Assembly: GCF_019132875.1 (NCBI RefSeq)
Contig: NZ_JAHSPF010000013.1
Span: 1-64,000 of the forward strand
DNA length: 64,000 nt
Source: Erwinia phyllosphaerae
GTDB lineage: Bacteria; Pseudomonadota; Gammaproteobacteria; Enterobacterales; Enterobacteriaceae
Direction of reading: 5' to 3'
The number at the start of each line of letters is the position of its first letter. Position 1 is the stretch's first letter. Under the pieces are notes generated by a model that worked only from the letters and a program-made list of their open reading frames with translations, made no database searches and was not told the DNA's origin. The position numbers were made by a program, and so were the translations under genes. Positions 10,486 through 23,278 of this stretch are shown here, piece after piece.

Positions 10486-11706
10486 TTACTTCTGCTTTTT
10501 CTCGTTCAGCGCACGGATGCGTGAAGAGAGCGAGAACAGACGGATAAAGCCGCCCGCGTGGCTGTGGTCGTAAACTTCGTCTTCGCCGAAGGTCGCGAAC
10601 TCTTCAGAATAGAGGCTGTTAGCCGATTTCTTCTGGATCGCGGTAACCTGGCCTTTGTACAGCTGCAGAACCACTTCACCGTTCACTTCTTCCGCCAGCG
10701 ATTCCGCTGCGGCCTGGATAGATTTACGCAGCGGCGCGAACCAGCGGCCGTCATACACGACGTAAGACATCTCATGGCCCAGCTGCTCACGCCATTTGAA
10801 GCTATCCCGATCCAGCACCAGCTGTTCAACCGCACGCAGCGCGTTAACCATAATGGTGCCGCCAGGCGTTTCATAGCAGCCGCGAGACTTGATGCCCACC
10901 AGACGGTTTTCCACGATATCAATACGGCCTACGCCATGCTTCGCGCCAAGCGTATTCAGTTTTTCCAGGCAGCCGTACGGGCTTAACGCTTCGCCGTTTA
11001 CGGCAACCACGCGGCCTTTTTCGACGCTTACGGTAACCTGTTCAGGCCGATCCGGCGCTTCCAGCGGATCGACAGTCCAGACCCAGCAATCTTTGTTTGG
11101 CGCGTTCCACGGGCTTTCCAGCACGCCGCCTTCGGTGGAGATATGCCATGCGTTTTCATCACGGCTGTAGATTTTTTCCAGCGACGCGGTAGTCGGAATA
11201 TTGCGCTCTTTCAGGTAGTCCAGCAGCGCTTCACGTGAACGCAGGTTCCACTCACGCCACGGCGCGACAACTTTCAGCTGCGGAGCCAGTGCGGTATAGG
11301 TGGTTTCAAAACGTACCTGGTCGTTACCTTTGCCGGTCGCGCCGTGGCACAGCGCGTCCGCGCCGACTTTCAGCGCCAGCTCAACCTGCGCTTTGGCGAT
11401 GATTGGACGAGCCATAGAGGTGCCCAGCAGGTAAGTTCCTTCGTACAGCGCGCCAGTTTGCAGCACGGGATAAACGTAGTCGCTGATGAACTCTTCACGC
11501 AGATCGACAACGTGGCATTCAGAGGCACCGGACTGCAAAGCTTTCTGCTCTACGCCTTCCAGATCGCCACGCTCCTGGCCGATATCCGCGACAAAGGCAA
11601 CCACTTCACAGCCGCCATAGTTCTCTTTCAGCCACGGAATAATCGCGGAGGTATCCAGACCACCTGAGTAAGCCAGAACGATTTTCTTGATGCTTTTATC
11701 TTGCAT
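10486..11706 (-). CDS. argG: argininosuccinate synthase, type-1 form
   Basis: ATP-dependent condensation of citrulline and aspartate. The 406-residue protein begins with the PP-loop AYSGGLDTS (about 12-20) and has [13 protein letters not shown] and the long C-terminal dimer segment. It is of the roughly 400-residue type common in bacteria and eukaryotes, shorter than the 447-residue E. coli ArgG and different from it. ATG 11706 (MQDKSIKK) has AAGGAAAA upstream. It lies 19 bp after argB, giving the order argECBGH seen in many Enterobacterales outside the Escherichia group, where argG is unlinked. Confidence 0.95.
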   Translation of the reverse strand: MQDKSIKKIVLAYSGGLDTSAIIPWLKENYGGCEVVAFVADIGQERGDLEGVEQKALQSGASECHVVDLREEFISDYVYPVLQTGALYEGTYLLGTSMARPIIAKAQVELALKVGADALCHGATGKGNDQVRFETTYTALAPQLKVVAPWREWNLRSREALLDYLKERNIPTTASLEKIYSRDENAWHISTEGGVLESPWNAPNKDCWVWTVDPLEAPDRPEQVTVSVEKGRVVAVNGEALSPYGCLEKLNTLGAKHGVGRIDIVENRLVGIKSRGCYETPGGTIMVNALRAVEQLVLDRDSFKWREQLGHEMSYVVYDGRWFAPLRKSIQAAAESLAEEVNGEVVLQLYKGQVTAIQKKSANSLYSEEFATFGEDEVYDHSHAGGFIRLFSLSSRIRALNEKKQK

Positions 11707-11725
11707 TGTCTTTTCCTTGAACCGG

Positions 11726-12502
11726 TTAAGCGAGGATCCGGGTGCCAATCGACACGCCGTTAAAAAGGGTTGGCAGCTGCTCGGCATGACGCCAGCTGGC
11801 AATATCGACCGGACGACCCAGCGTGCGGGCGGCGTCCAGCGCGGCGTTAACTTTGACGATCATGCCATCGGTAATAATGCCCTGCGCAATCAGCTGTTCC
11901 GCCAGCGCCGTGGTCATTTCGGCAATCCGCTGGCCTTTGCCGTCCAGAATGCCGCTGACGTCGGAAAGCAGCACCAGATCGGCACCCAGCGTAGCGGCTA
12001 AGGCGGTCGCGGCCTGATCGGCGTTAACATTCATCAGCTTGCCGTCTTCGGTAATGCCGATAGAGCTGATAACCGGCAGCCAGCCAGCTTCCAGCAATGT
12101 ATTAATCAGTTTTGGATTGCCCGGCGTCGCCTGGCCAACGTGCCCCAGCTCTTCATCAAAAGCCGCCACGTTGACGCTGCCACCGTCGCCCAGGCACAGG
12201 CCGACCGCATCAATGCCGTGTTTCTTTGACCAGGCCAGCAGCGTTTTATTAGCCGTTCCCGCCAGCGCGCCGGTAATGATGTCGATCTGATCGGCAGGCG
12301 TTACGCGCAGGCCGTTTTTCTTTTTCACCGGCAGCGCGAGCTTGCTCATCAGCTCGTCTACCAGGCAGCCGCCGCCGTGAACGATCAGCAGAGGCCGCTG
12401 ATGCGTCTCGCGGTATGCCACCAGCGCGTCAAACAGGCGCGCCAGCGCTTCTTCGCTGTCCAGCAACACGCCGCCGAGTTTAATAATTAAAGGATTGGTC
12501 AT
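11726..12502 (-). CDS. argB: acetylglutamate kinase
   Basis: Phosphorylates N-acetylglutamate in arginine synthesis. The 258 residues equal the E. coli length, with IIKLGG at residues 5-10, HGGGCLVDE, and the C-terminal signature [16 protein letters not shown] 12502 (MTNPLIIKL) matches the family start and is preceded by GAGAAAG; an ATG 12 bp upstream is less likely. It follows argC by 15 bp. Confidence 0.96.
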   Translation of the reverse strand: MTNPLIIKLGGVLLDSEEALARLFDALVAYRETHQRPLLIVHGGGCLVDELMSKLALPVKKKNGLRVTPADQIDIITGALAGTANKTLLAWSKKHGIDAVGLCLGDGGSVNVAAFDEELGHVGQATPGNPKLINTLLEAGWLPVISSIGITEDGKLMNVNADQAATALAATLGADLVLLSDVSGILDGKGQRIAEMTTALAEQLIAQGIITDGMIVKVNAALDAARTLGRPVDIASWRHAEQLPTLFNGVSIGTRILA

Positions 12503-12517
12503 TGGCTTTCTCACTGA

Positions 12518-13522
12518 TTAAATAAGCGACTGCGTTTCCGGGAAACCGAAACGAATATTCATACACTGCACGGCCTGCGACGAAGCGCCCTTCAGCAGAT
12601 TGTCTTCTGCCGAGACGATAATCGCGTGCTCACCCTGTACGGCAAAACCGATGTCGCAGAACGGCAGTCCAACCACGCCTTTGATTGACGGCACGCCTTT
12701 ATCATAGACGCGCACCAGCGGTTTATCTTGATAGGCGTTATGGAAGGCTTCCGCCACGTCTTCACGCGTTACGCCCGCCTGCAAACGACAGGTCGTGGTC
12801 GCCAGGATACCGCGTGGGAAATTACCCAGATGCGGCGTGAAAATGACCGGGATACCGAGATGCGCGGCAATTTCCGGCTGATGACGATGCGTAAAAATGC
12901 CATAAGGTTGCAGGCTAACTTCGCAAAAACTGGTGGCGACGGAGGCTTTGCGTCCCGCGCCGCTGACGCCGCTCGTGGCGTTAATTACCGGCCACTGCGC
13001 TTCGTTAAGCAGATTCGCTGCAATCAAAGGCTTTAAAGCCAGCTGGGCAGCGGTCGGGTAACAGCCCGGCACGGCAATCAGCTGCGCTTCTTTTAGCTTG
13101 CTTTGCTGCCACTCGGCCAGGCCATAAACGGCTTTATCCAGCCAGGCTTTATGCTGATGCGGGAAGCCGTAATAGTCGGTAAAGAAGCTCTCTTCATTAA
13201 CGCGAAAGGCTGCGGACAGGTCAAATACCACGCAGCCTGCCGCCAGGAACTCCGGTGCCAGATCGTGGCTGACTTCGTGCGCGGTAGCCAAAAACACGAC
13301 GTCGACCTTATCCGCAAATTCCGCCGCGCTGGCTAGCGGCTGCAGCGGCATATCGACAATGCCTTTCAGCTGCGGATGCAGGTCGGAAAGCAATTTTCCT
13401 GCGTCAGGGCTTTGCGCTGAGACCGCTAAAGCGGTTATGTTCACCTGAGGATGACGATTCAGGTAGGTCGCAAGCTCTACGCCAGCATAGCCACTGGCAC
13501 CAACAATCAGCGTATTTAACAT
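12518..13522 (-). CDS. argC: N-acetyl-gamma-glutamyl-phosphate reductase
   Basis: NADPH-dependent reduction in the third step of arginine synthesis. The 334 residues match the E. coli length. It has the Rossmann loop GASGYAG (8-14), catalytic C154 in VPGCYPTA, and FSxHRHQPEI-like [17 protein letters not shown] 13522 gives MLNTLIVG. It heads the minus-strand operon; the ARG boxes lie about 105 bp upstream, toward divergent argE. Confidence 0.97.
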   Translation of the reverse strand: MLNTLIVGASGYAGVELATYLNRHPQVNITALAVSAQSPDAGKLLSDLHPQLKGIVDMPLQPLASAAEFADKVDVVFLATAHEVSHDLAPEFLAAGCVVFDLSAAFRVNEESFFTDYYGFPHQHKAWLDKAVYGLAEWQQSKLKEAQLIAVPGCYPTAAQLALKPLIAANLLNEAQWPVINATSGVSGAGRKASVATSFCEVSLQPYGIFTHRHQPEIAAHLGIPVIFTPHLGNFPRGILATTTCRLQAGVTREDVAEAFHNAYQDKPLVRVYDKGVPSIKGVVGLPFCDIGFAVQGEHAIIVSAEDNLLKGASSQAVQCMNIRFGFPETQSLI

Positions 13523-13627
13523 CGGACACCTTATAACGGTCTCGGGTTTTGGGTGGCGGCTAATGCCGTCTGCCCACGCGATTAGCGCCGGATATGCAGG
13601 AAATTTGGTTTCCATCCCCACGCCATT

Positions 13628-13666
13628 AATGTATTTTTATTCACTATTAGTGCATGAATATTGATA
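13628..13666. promoter_or_regulatory. tandem ARG boxes (ArgR operator) for argCBGH and argE
   Basis: Two 18-bp boxes, AATGTATTTTTATTCACT (13628-13645) and AGTGCATGAATATTGATA (13649-13666), are separated by the canonical 3 bp. Each fits the imperfect palindrome bound by the arginine repressor. They lie in the divergent promoter region, so both directions should be repressed by arginine. Confidence 0.9.
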
Positions 13667-13692
13667 CTATCCTAACGCAAGGACTGTCAACA

Positions 13693-14844
13693 GTGAAGAC
13701 AAAATTACCGCCTTTTATTGAGCTTTACCGTGAGTTGATTGCCACGCCGTCCATCAGCGCCACCGACAGCGCAATGGATCAGAGTAATGAAGCTTTAATC
13801 AGTTTGCTGGCAGGCTGGTTTCGCGACCTTGGCTTTGAGGTTGAAGTTCAGCCGGTTCCCGGCACGCGCCACAAATTTAATATGCTGGCCCGCACCGGCA
13901 ACGGTGCTGGCGGCCTGCTGCTGGCCGGACACAGCGACACCGTTCCTTTCGACGATGGCCGCTGGACGCGCGATCCCTTTACCCTGACCGAGCATGACAA
14001 CAAGCTGTACGGCCTGGGCACCGCCGATATGAAAGGCTTTTTCGCCTTTATTCTGGACGCGCTGCGTGATGTTGACGTGACGAAGCTGAAAAAACCGCTC
14101 TACGTCCTGGCCACCGCCGATGAAGAAACCACGATGGCGGGCGCGCAATACTTTTCCGAAAACGCCACCATACGTCCCGACTGCGCAATTATCGGCGAGC
14201 CTACGTCGCTCCAGCCGGTGCGCGCGCATAAAGGCCATATGTCGAACGCTATCCGCATTGAGGGCCAGTCCGGCCATTCCAGCGATCCCTCACGCGGCGT
14301 CAACGCGATTGAACTGATGCACGAATCGATCACCCAGCTGATGGAATTACGTAACACGCTGAAGTCACGCTATCACCATGATGGTTTTGCGATCCCTTAT
14401 CCCACCATGAATTTTGGCCACATCAACGGCGGCGATGCGGCTAACCGTATCTGCGCCTGCTGCGAGCTGCATATCGACCTTCGTCCTCTGCCGGGTTTAA
14501 CGCTGAACGAGCTGGAAGGATTGATCAACGAATCGCTGACGCCGGTTAGCGAACGCTGGCCTGGCCGCGTGACGGTTAGCCAGCTGCACCCGCCGATTCC
14601 CGGTTACGAGTGCCCGGCCGATCACAAGCTGGTCAAAGTGGTGGAGAAATTGTTAGGCACGGAAACCTCCATCGTAAACTACTGCACCGAAGCGCCTTTT
14701 ATTCAGGAATTATGCCCAACGCTGGTATTGGGACCGGGATCGATCAACCAGGCGCACCAGCCGGATGAATATCTCGACACCGCTTTTATCAAGCCAACCC
14801 GCGAGCTGATTACGCAAGTCGTGCAACATTTTTGCCACCATTAA
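13693..14844 (+). CDS. argE: acetylornithine deacetylase
   Basis: Zinc-dependent M20-family hydrolase that releases ornithine from N-acetylornithine. I choose the GTG at 13693: it is 9 bp after AAGGA and gives [10 protein letters not shown], which aligns with E. coli MKNKLPPFIE and the same 383-residue length. An ATG at 13654 lies inside the second ARG box. Zinc ligands and catalytic residues are H80 and D82 (AGHSDTV), D112 (GTADMKG) and the E144-E145 pair (ADEET). It is divergent from argC. Confidence 0.95.
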   Translation: MKTKLPPFIELYRELIATPSISATDSAMDQSNEALISLLAGWFRDLGFEVEVQPVPGTRHKFNMLARTGNGAGGLLLAGHSDTVPFDDGRWTRDPFTLTEHDNKLYGLGTADMKGFFAFILDALRDVDVTKLKKPLYVLATADEETTMAGAQYFSENATIRPDCAIIGEPTSLQPVRAHKGHMSNAIRIEGQSGHSSDPSRGVNAIELMHESITQLMELRNTLKSRYHHDGFAIPYPTMNFGHINGGDAANRICACCELHIDLRPLPGLTLNELEGLINESLTPVSERWPGRVTVSQLHPPIPGYECPADHKLVKVVEKLLGTETSIVNYCTEAPFIQELCPTLVLGPGSINQAHQPDEYLDTAFIKPTRELITQVVQHFCHH

Positions 14845-14863
14845 GCGCTATTTGTCTTATCAG

Positions 14864-14892
14864 GCCGGAAAGATAATGTTTTTTCCGGCTTT
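14864..14892 (+). terminator. probable argE terminator
   Basis: GCCGGAAA (14864-14871) pairs with TTTCCGGC (14882-14889), followed by TTT. The T-run is short. No other gene is seen between here and ppc. Confidence 0.6.
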
Positions 14893-15091
14893 GCCGACGT
14901 TTTCCGTTACTTCAGGCGATAAGAATTACTTATCGCGCTTCTCCTTTGTTAAATTTCATAAATTCCCGCAAGTTAGCGCCAGCTTTGCGCGTGTTTAAGT
15001 CAATTGACGGATGGCAGGGAACGTGGCTAGATAAAAGGCAATGTTATACCGGCGACGGTAGAGAGTGATAAAAACAACGGTCAGGGGTCTT

Positions 15092-17743
15092 ATGAACGAA
15101 CAATATTCCGCAATGCGAAGTAATGTCAGTATGCTCGGCAAACTGCTCGGGGATACGATTAAGGATGCGCTGGGTGAAAACATCCTGGACCGGGTGGAAA
15201 CCATCCGTAAGCTCTCCAAGTCCTCCCGCGCGGGAAACGACGCCCACCGTCAGGAGCTGCTCTCTACGCTCCAAAATCTTTCTAATGACGAACTCCTGCC
15301 CGTTGCGCGCGCCTTCAGCCAGTTCCTCAACCTGACCAACGTCGCCGAGCAATACCACACTATTTCCCCTAAAGGCGAAGGCGCTAATCATCAGGAGCTG
15401 CTGGCCAAAACCTTCGAGCGCTTAAAGCAGCAGCCAAACCTGACGGAAGCGAAGATCCGCGAGGCCGTTGAGTCGCTTTCGCTGGAGCTGGTGCTGACCG
15501 CTCACCCGACAGAGATCACTCGCCGCACGCTGATCCACAAGCTGATCGAAGTAAATAGCTGCCTTAAGCAATTGGATCACCACGATCTTCCTGATTATGA
15601 CCGATCGCAGATCATGCGCCGTCTGCGTCAGCTGGTCGCGCAGGCCTGGCATACCGATGAGATCCGTAAATATCGCCCTACGCCCGTCGACGAGGCTAAA
15701 TGGGGCTTTGCGGTGGTTGAAAATAGCCTGTGGGAAGGCGTGCCGGCCTTTCTGCGCGAACTGTACGAACAGGTGGAAGCCTCATTTGGCGTGAAGCTGC
15801 CGGTGGATTATGTGCCTGTCCGCTTTACTTCCTGGATGGGTGGAGACCGTGACGGCAACCCGAACGTGACGGCGAAAATTACCCGTCACGTGCTGCAACT
15901 GAGCCGCTGGAAAGCGACCGACCTGTTCTTACGTGATATCGCCGTGCTGGTTTCCGAGCTGTCGATGTCGGAGTGTACGCCAGAAGTTCGCGAGCTGTGC
16001 GGCAATCCCGACGCGCTGGAACCGTACCGTGAAATTATGAAAAACCTGCGTGCCCAGCTGCTGGCGACCCAGGCTTACCTTGAGCGTCGTCTGAAAGGCG
16101 AACGCCCCGCGCGTCCGGATAATCTGCTGATTTCCAACGATCAGCTGTGGGATCCGCTTTACGCCTGCTATCAGTCCCTACAGGCCTGCGGCATGGGCAT
16201 AATCGCTAACGGCCAGCTGCTGGATACATTGCGCCGCGTGAAGTGTTTTGGCGTGCCGCTGGTGCGCATCGATCTGCGTCAGGAAAGCACGCGCCACACC
16301 GATGCGATTGCAGAAGTGACCCGTTATCTGGGCCTGGGCGACTATGCCAGCTGGTCAGAAGCCGATAAGCAGGCATTTCTGATTAGCGAGCTGACTTCTA
16401 AAAGGCCTTTACTGCCGCGTCAGTGGGAGCCGAGCGCCGACACGCAGGAAGTGCTGGATACCTGTCGCGTGGCGGCAGAAGCGCCGCAGGGGTCTATCGC
16501 CGCCTACGTCATTTCGATGGCGAAAACGCCTTCGGACGTGCTGGCCGTCCATCTGCTGTTAAAAGAAGCAGGTATCCCTTTTGCTATGCCGGTGGCACCG
16601 CTGTTTGAAACCCTGGACGATCTGAATAATGCTAACGACGTGATGCAGCAGCTGCTGGATATCGGCTGGTATCGCGGCTTTATTCAGGGCAAGCAGATGG
16701 TAATGATTGGCTATTCCGACTCGGCAAAAGATGCGGGCGTGATGGCGGCCAGTTGGGCACAGTATCAGGCGCAGGACGCGCTGATTAAAACCTGCGAAAA
16801 AGCGGGCATCGCGCTGACGCTGTTTCATGGACGCGGCGGCACCATTGGTCGCGGCGGCGCACCGGCACATGCGGCCCTGCTTTCCCAACCGCCGGGTAGC
16901 CTGAAAGGCGGACTGCGCGTGACGGAACAGGGAGAGATGATCCGCTTTAAATATGGCCTGCCGGAAGTGACCATCAGCAGCCTGACGCTTTATACCAGCG
17001 CTATCCTTGAAGCAAACCTGCTGCCGCCGCCGGAGCCGGAAAAAGCCTGGTGCGGCATCATGGACCAGCTTTCTGCTGACTCCTGCGAGATGTATCGCGG
17101 CTACGTGCGTGAAAACAAAGATTTTGTGCCCTACTTCCGCTCGGCCACGCCGGAGCAGGAACTGGGCAAACTGCCGCTGGGTTCGCGTCCGGCCAAGCGT
17201 CGCGCAAGCGGCGGCGTAGAATCGCTGCGCGCCATTCCGTGGATTTTCGCCTGGACGCAAAACCGTCTGATGCTGCCCGCCTGGCTGGGCGCGGGCGCGG
17301 CGCTGCAAAAAGCGATGCAGGCAGGCCATCAGGATCAGCTGGAGGCGATGTGCCATAACTGGCCCTTCTTTTCTACGCGTCTGGGCATGCTGGAGATGGT
17401 CTTTGCCAAAGCTGACCTGTGGCTGGCGGAATATTACGATCAGCGTCTGGTAGACCGTTCGCTGTGGACGCTGGGCAAGCAGCTGCGCGAGCAGCTGGAT
17501 TCCGATATTAAAGCGGTGCTGACTATCGCCAACGACGCGCACCTGATGGCGGATCTGCCATGGATTGCCGAATCTATTGCGTTACGTAACGTGTATACCG
17601 ATCCGCTGAACGTGTTGCAGGCGGAACTGCTGCATCGTTCCCGCTTACAGGAAGCCAGCGGCGAAGAACCGGATGCGCGAGTTGAGCAGGCGCTGATGGT
17701 AACGATAGCGGGCGTGGCGGCCGGTATGCGCAATACGGGCTAA
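15092..17743 (+). CDS. ppc: phosphoenolpyruvate carboxylase
   Basis: Anaplerotic enzyme that carboxylates PEP to oxaloacetate. The 883 residues are the same as in E. coli. H138 lies in [11 protein letters not shown], and the glycine-rich [21 protein letters not shown] and the conserved C-terminus MRNTG are present. ATG 15092 follows CAGGGGTCTT and gives [11 protein letters not shown]; a start 27 bp upstream lacks a ribosome-binding site. A strong palindromic terminator follows. Confidence 0.98.
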   Translation: MNEQYSAMRSNVSMLGKLLGDTIKDALGENILDRVETIRKLSKSSRAGNDAHRQELLSTLQNLSNDELLPVARAFSQFLNLTNVAEQYHTISPKGEGANHQELLAKTFERLKQQPNLTEAKIREAVESLSLELVLTAHPTEITRRTLIHKLIEVNSCLKQLDHHDLPDYDRSQIMRRLRQLVAQAWHTDEIRKYRPTPVDEAKWGFAVVENSLWEGVPAFLRELYEQVEASFGVKLPVDYVPVRFTSWMGGDRDGNPNVTAKITRHVLQLSRWKATDLFLRDIAVLVSELSMSECTPEVRELCGNPDALEPYREIMKNLRAQLLATQAYLERRLKGERPARPDNLLISNDQLWDPLYACYQSLQACGMGIIANGQLLDTLRRVKCFGVPLVRIDLRQESTRHTDAIAEVTRYLGLGDYASWSEADKQAFLISELTSKRPLLPRQWEPSADTQEVLDTCRVAAEAPQGSIAAYVISMAKTPSDVLAVHLLLKEAGIPFAMPVAPLFETLDDLNNANDVMQQLLDIGWYRGFIQGKQMVMIGYSDSAKDAGVMAASWAQYQAQDALIKTCEKAGIALTLFHGRGGTIGRGGAPAHAALLSQPPGSLKGGLRVTEQGEMIRFKYGLPEVTISSLTLYTSAILEANLLPPPEPEKAWCGIMDQLSADSCEMYRGYVRENKDFVPYFRSATPEQELGKLPLGSRPAKRRASGGVESLRAIPWIFAWTQNRLMLPAWLGAGAALQKAMQAGHQDQLEAMCHNWPFFSTRLGMLEMVFAKADLWLAEYYDQRLVDRSLWTLGKQLREQLDSDIKAVLTIANDAHLMADLPWIAESIALRNVYTDPLNVLQAELLHRSRLQEASGEEPDARVEQALMVTIAGVAAGMRNTG

Positions 17744-17770
17744 GGATTCAGGCACGAAGCCATAGCGAAA

Positions 17771-17799
17771 GGCGCTCATATCTGGCAGATATGAGCGCC
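17771..17799. terminator. 29-nt palindromic terminator between ppc and metF
   Basis: GGCGCTCATATCT (17771-17783) and AGATATGAGCGCC (17787-17799) form a perfect 13-bp stem with a 3-nt centre, followed by TTGCTGATTTT. It separates two convergent genes and probably serves both, though the T-runs are interrupted. Confidence 0.8.
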
Positions 17800-17827
17800 T
17801 TGCTGATTTTATGGGCGCTTTACCTTA

Positions 17828-19052
<1,225 letters not shown>

Positions 19053-21482
19053 CTATAGCAGCTGTGCCAGCCGGTTAATATCGGACTGGATAGCACCCGC
19101 CGTCACGTCACGCCCTGCACCCGGACCACGAATAACCAGCGGATTATCGCGATACCAGCGGCTTTCAATGGCAAAAACATTATCGCAAGGCAGTAACGAA
19201 GCCAGCGGATGGTCGTTTCTGACCGCTTCCACCCCGACTCGCGCCTTACCGTTAGCGTCAAAACGCGCCACATAACGCAGCACCAGCCCCATTTCCTGAG
19301 CGGCCTCAAAACGCTGCTGCATCTGTTCATTCAGCGCTTCACCGTTTTCGAAAAAGTGATCGATATTCTCTTTTTCACAGCTTTTCGGTACCAGAGACTC
19401 CATGCGTACCTGATCGGGCTCGATATCGTAGCCTGCCTCACGCGCCAGAATCACCAGCTTGCGCATTACGTCCTGGCCAGAAAGATCGACGCGCGGATCG
19501 GGTTCGGTCAGTCCCTGTTGCCAGGCCTGCTCCACCAGATCGGTAAAGGGAACCGTGCCGTCATACTGCAAAAATAGCCAGGAAAGCGTGCCGGAAAAAA
19601 TACCGCTGATCGACAGAATGCTGTCGCCGCTTTCACGCAAATCGCGCACGGTATGGTTAACCGGCAGACCCGCGCCGACCGTGGCGTTATACAGCCAGTG
19701 ACGCCCGGTTTTGGCAAAGGCATCACGTATCTGGCGATAGCGGTCGCTGCTTGACGCGCCGGCAACCTTGTTTGCGCCAATAACGTGAAAACCGTGGCTG
19801 GCGAAATCAAGATACTGTTCGGCTAACTGCTCGCTGGCCGTGACGTCCAGCACCACCAGATCGTCAAACGGATGTGCCCGCATCCACAGGAAGAGCGACT
19901 CTTCATCCCTTACGACGGCTTCGTCTTCAAAGAAGGCGAGCACGCGGCTGGCGTTCAGCCCGTCATAGCTAAGCAGGCTGCGGCGGCTGTCGACTACCCC
20001 CGCCAGCACATATTCAAAACCGGTGCGTGCAGACAAGGTTTCCTGCTCGCGGGCAAACAGCTCCAGCCAGCGGGAACCGATATTGCCTTTGCCAAACAGC
20101 ACCAGGCCAACCTGCTTTTCCGCACGGAACAGCGACTGGTGCAGTCCACGAATAAGGTGTTCAGTTGGGCCGACGCGCAGCACGGCTACCAGGCTGATGC
20201 CCTCTTCCGACTGCCAGATAAACTCGACCGGCTGGTCTTTCAGCTGCTGCCAGAAACGGTGGCTGTGCAGTGGATTACGGCAAACGCCAGCGCCGACCAG
20301 CGCCACCAGCGCCATGCCTTCGCGTAGCTGAAGACGGCCGGGAAGCGCAGCGTCCTGCAGCAGCGACAGTGCACCGTTAACGATTTCCGAGGTATAGCAA
20401 AGCTGGAGCAGATGGCGGTCAGGATGCGCGCCGATTGCCAGCGGACGAAGCTGGGCGCGCTGCAACAACCGATCGATTTCCTTTTGCGCCGCTTTAAAAT
20501 CGTGCTGCGGCGGCACCTGGAACTCAATCAGGCAGACGTCATCATGGCTGGTAACAATGCGCGCGCCCGTTCCTGAAGCCAGCACGCGCTCGATACGTGT
20601 GGAACCCTGCTCCGGCTGATAGCTGCAACGCAGCTGTAAATCAATGTCGCTGCCGGAAACAGGCTGTAGCGTGCGCGTATGCAGCACCGGTGCGGCCAGG
20701 CGAGCCAGCTCGCTGGCTTCATCCAGACGCAGCAGCGGTAGCAGACAGGCATCCTTTACCTTGCGCGGATCGGCGCTATAGACGCCAGCTACATCGCTCC
20801 AGATAGTCACGCGGGAAACGCCAGCCAGCGCGCCAATCTGCGTTGCCGAATAGTCGCTGCCGTTACGGCCCAGCAGAACGGTTTCGCCTGCCTCATTGCG
20901 GCAGATAAAGCCCGTGACTACCAGCCTTTCGCCCGGATGCTGCGCCATCAGCTGTTGCAGCAGCGGCCAGGATTTACCTTCATCCACCTGCGGCTGGGCC
21001 GATCTTTCAGCGCGTAAAAATTCGCGTGCGTCCAGCCAGCTTGCCGCCATATCCTGCAGCTGTAACACGGCGGCCATCAGGCGTGCTGACCAGATTTCAC
21101 CGTGTCCGACGACCTGCGCATAGACGGCTTCGGTCATATTGCCGTCCAGCAGGGCGGCCAGCTTTTCCAGATCGTGGATAAATTCGCTAATCAGCCCATC
21201 CGCACTCGACGGCGGCAGCAGGCTGCTAATCAGTTCGCTTTGATAGCGACGCAGCGCCTGCTGCACCTGATGGGCAGCAAGCCGATCGCTCTGGCTCAGC
21301 TTCAGCCAGCTAATCAGCTGATTAGTTGTGCTGCCTGCCGCAGAAACGACCATCATGTCGCCAGGACGGCTGTATTCCGCCATGATACCCGCAACCCGCA
21401 GATAACATTTGGCGTCGGCAAGGCTGCTACCACCGAATTTATGCAGCTGACGCGCGCCTGCTGCCACTGCTGACTGACTCAT
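19053..21482 (-). CDS. metL: bifunctional aspartokinase II / homoserine dehydrogenase II
   Basis: Feeds aspartate-derived carbon toward methionine: phosphorylates aspartate and later reduces aspartate semialdehyde. The 809-residue protein (E. coli 810) has an N-terminal kinase domain (KFGGSSLAD at 15-23, LLGRNGSDYSA). A central regulatory region follows, then a C-terminal dehydrogenase domain with GKGNIGSRWLELF and NATVGAGLPVN. ATG 21482 follows GAGAGGTAAGC and is 2 bp from the metB stop, so the two are one operon under the metB operator. Confidence 0.97.
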   Translation of the reverse strand: MSQSAVAAGARQLHKFGGSSLADAKCYLRVAGIMAEYSRPGDMMVVSAAGSTTNQLISWLKLSQSDRLAAHQVQQALRRYQSELISSLLPPSSADGLISEFIHDLEKLAALLDGNMTEAVYAQVVGHGEIWSARLMAAVLQLQDMAASWLDAREFLRAERSAQPQVDEGKSWPLLQQLMAQHPGERLVVTGFICRNEAGETVLLGRNGSDYSATQIGALAGVSRVTIWSDVAGVYSADPRKVKDACLLPLLRLDEASELARLAAPVLHTRTLQPVSGSDIDLQLRCSYQPEQGSTRIERVLASGTGARIVTSHDDVCLIEFQVPPQHDFKAAQKEIDRLLQRAQLRPLAIGAHPDRHLLQLCYTSEIVNGALSLLQDAALPGRLQLREGMALVALVGAGVCRNPLHSHRFWQQLKDQPVEFIWQSEEGISLVAVLRVGPTEHLIRGLHQSLFRAEKQVGLVLFGKGNIGSRWLELFAREQETLSARTGFEYVLAGVVDSRRSLLSYDGLNASRVLAFFEDEAVVRDEESLFLWMRAHPFDDLVVLDVTASEQLAEQYLDFASHGFHVIGANKVAGASSSDRYRQIRDAFAKTGRHWLYNATVGAGLPVNHTVRDLRESGDSILSISGIFSGTLSWLFLQYDGTVPFTDLVEQAWQQGLTEPDPRVDLSGQDVMRKLVILAREAGYDIEPDQVRMESLVPKSCEKENIDHFFENGEALNEQMQQRFEAAQEMGLVLRYVARFDANGKARVGVEAVRNDHPLASLLPCDNVFAIESRWYRDNPLVIRGPGAGRDVTAGAIQSDINRLAQLL

Positions 21483-21484
21483 GC

Positions 21485-22645
21485 TTACCTCTCAGCCGCT
21501 ATCCGGAACGCGTTATCCAGATCGGCAATTAAATCTTCGTGATCTTCAATTCCTGTCGAAATACGCAGCAGCGTTTCCGAAATACCAGCCGCCGCGCGGG
21601 CTTCTGCCGACATGCCGGCATGGGTCATGGTCGCCGTGTGGGAAATCAGGCTTTCCACGCCGCCCAGCGATTCCGCCAGGGTAAACAGCTCCAGCGCTTT
21701 CAGGAAACGGCGCAGCGTTTGCTCATCACCGTCCAGCTCAAAGCTGAGCATGGCACCAAAACCTTTTTGCTGGCGCACCGCAAACTGATGGCCTGCGTTT
21801 TCCGGCAAGGAAGGATGATACAGCTTTTTCACCAGCGGCTGCTGCTTCAGGTAGTCTACCAGCGCCAGCGCATTACGCTGTGCCGCCGCCATGCGCGGTG
21901 CCAGCGTTCTTAAACCGCGCAGCAGCAGATAGCTATCGAAAGCCGCGCCGGTTACGCCGATATTATTGGCCCACCAGGCCAGCTCTTTGACTCGCTCAGG
22001 ATCTTTGGCGATGACCGCGCCAGCGACCACATCCGAGTGGCCATTAAGATACTTGGTGCAGGAATGAATAACCAGATCGGCACCCAGCGCCAGCGGATTT
22101 TGCAGCGCCGGACTCAGGAAGGTGTTATCGACCACGCTAACCGCGCCGACCGCCGCCGCCGCCTTACAAATGGCTTCGATATCCACCACGCGCAGCAGCG
22201 GATTACTTGGGCTTTCTACCAGCACCAGCTTCGGTTTTTCGGCCAGCGCCGCATGCAGCGCCGCTTCGTCACCCTGATCGACAAATTTTACGCGATACGC
22301 GCCGCGCTTGCTCAGGCTGTCAAACAGACGATAGCTACCGCCGTAACAGTCATGCGGCGCGACCAGCAAATCGCCAGGCTGTAAAAACACCGTACAGACC
22401 AGATGAATAGCCGACATACCGGTGTTGGTCATCACCGCGCCAGCCCCCCCTTCCAGCTCTGCCAGCGCACGCTGCACTACGTCACGAGTCGGGTTGCCGC
22501 GACGAGAATAGTCGTGCGCGCGTGGCTCGTTAAAATCGGTAAAGTTATAGGTGCTGGAAAGATGAATAGGAGGGACAACGCAGCCATACTGTTCGTCATC
22601 ATTCAAACCGCTGCGTACTGCGATGGTTGCCTGTTTGCGCGTCAT
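21485..22645 (-). CDS. metB: cystathionine gamma-synthase
   Basis: PLP enzyme that joins O-succinylhomoserine and cysteine. The 386-residue protein has the lysine that binds PLP at K198 (SCTKYLNGHSD), YSRRGNPTRD and SLGGVESLISHTA. It is the same length as E. coli MetB. ATG 22645 is preceded by CAGGAATTT. First gene of metBL, divergent from metJ across an operator array. Confidence 0.97.
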   Translation of the reverse strand: MTRKQATIAVRSGLNDDEQYGCVVPPIHLSSTYNFTDFNEPRAHDYSRRGNPTRDVVQRALAELEGGAGAVMTNTGMSAIHLVCTVFLQPGDLLVAPHDCYGGSYRLFDSLSKRGAYRVKFVDQGDEAALHAALAEKPKLVLVESPSNPLLRVVDIEAICKAAAAVGAVSVVDNTFLSPALQNPLALGADLVIHSCTKYLNGHSDVVAGAVIAKDPERVKELAWWANNIGVTGAAFDSYLLLRGLRTLAPRMAAAQRNALALVDYLKQQPLVKKLYHPSLPENAGHQFAVRQQKGFGAMLSFELDGDEQTLRRFLKALELFTLAESLGGVESLISHTATMTHAGMSAEARAAAGISETLLRISTGIEDHEDLIADLDNAFRIAAER

Positions 22646-22703
22646 GGTGCATAAATTCCTGCAGGAGAATAAAGAAGAGCCAACAGCATAACAGGGAACA
22701 GAT

Positions 22704-22751
22704 AGACGTCAATACATCTGGACTTCTAAATGTCTTTGCGTATAGATTGAG
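22704..22751. promoter_or_regulatory. metBL/metJ operator (met boxes)
   Basis: About six adjoining 8-bp units occur here: AGACGTCA, ATACATCT, GGACTTCT, AAATGTCT, TTGCGTAT, AGATTGAG. The first is close to the AGACGTCT consensus and the later ones drift. The divergent placement implies autoregulation of metJ together with repression of metBL. Confidence 0.88.
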
Positions 22752-22889
22752 CAATCTGCCAATAACCGTTAAGATTACGCTTTTGCACCCACAGAAAGTG
22801 GGAGCAATACAGTGTGATGTAAGCGAACTTCGGGCATAATTAGCCGAATTTTGGCATATTTCAATTTTTGATAATGACTAAGGTACCCC

Positions 22890-23207
22890 ATGGCTGAATG
22901 GAACGGCGAATATATCAGCCCTTACGCCGAGCACGGTAAAAAGAGCGAACAGGTTAAAAAAATCACGGTATCCATTCCGTTAAAAGTTCTGAAAATCCTG
23001 ACTGACGAGCGTACCCGTCGCCAGGTTAACAATTTGCGTCACGCTACCAACAGCGAACTGCTGTGCGAAGCGTTCCTGCACGCCTTCACCGGCCAGCCTT
23101 TGCCAGATGATGTCGATCTGCGCAAAGAGCGAAGCGATGAGATTCCGGAAGAGGCGAAAGCGATCATGCGCGAAATGGGCGTCGATCCTGACACCTGGGA
23201 GTATTAA
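22890..23207 (+). CDS. metJ: methionine repressor MetJ
   Basis: Ribbon-helix-helix dimer that binds met boxes with SAM as corepressor. The 105 residues match E. coli. The DNA-contacting beta strand ([12 protein letters not shown], about 23-34) and the helix [15 protein letters not shown] are conserved. Start ATG 22890 follows AAGGTACCCC. Its operators are visible upstream of metB, metF and itself. Confidence 0.98.
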   Translation: MAEWNGEYISPYAEHGKKSEQVKKITVSIPLKVLKILTDERTRRQVNNLRHATNSELLCEAFLHAFTGQPLPDDVDLRKERSDEIPEEAKAIMREMGVDPDTWEY

Positions 23208-23244
23208 TTCCTTCCGCCGCATGGCTGTGGTTTTCCTCTTTTTA

Positions 23245-23278
23245 CTGATGGGCAGGCCCCGACAAACCTGCCCATCAG
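23245..23278. repeat. 12-bp inverted repeat downstream of metJ
   Basis: CTGATGGGCAGG (23245-23256) and CCTGCCCATCAG (23267-23278) are perfect complements around a 10-nt loop. Neither side has a proper T-run, so it may be a 3' stabilising hairpin or a factor-assisted terminator. It also marks where base composition shifts to the A/T-rich secretion islet. Confidence 0.7.

Noticed and set aside
16559-17542. 327-codon open frame antisense to ppc
   Set aside because: Arg/His/Gln-rich shadow translation opposite a fully conserved gene, with no recognisable domain.
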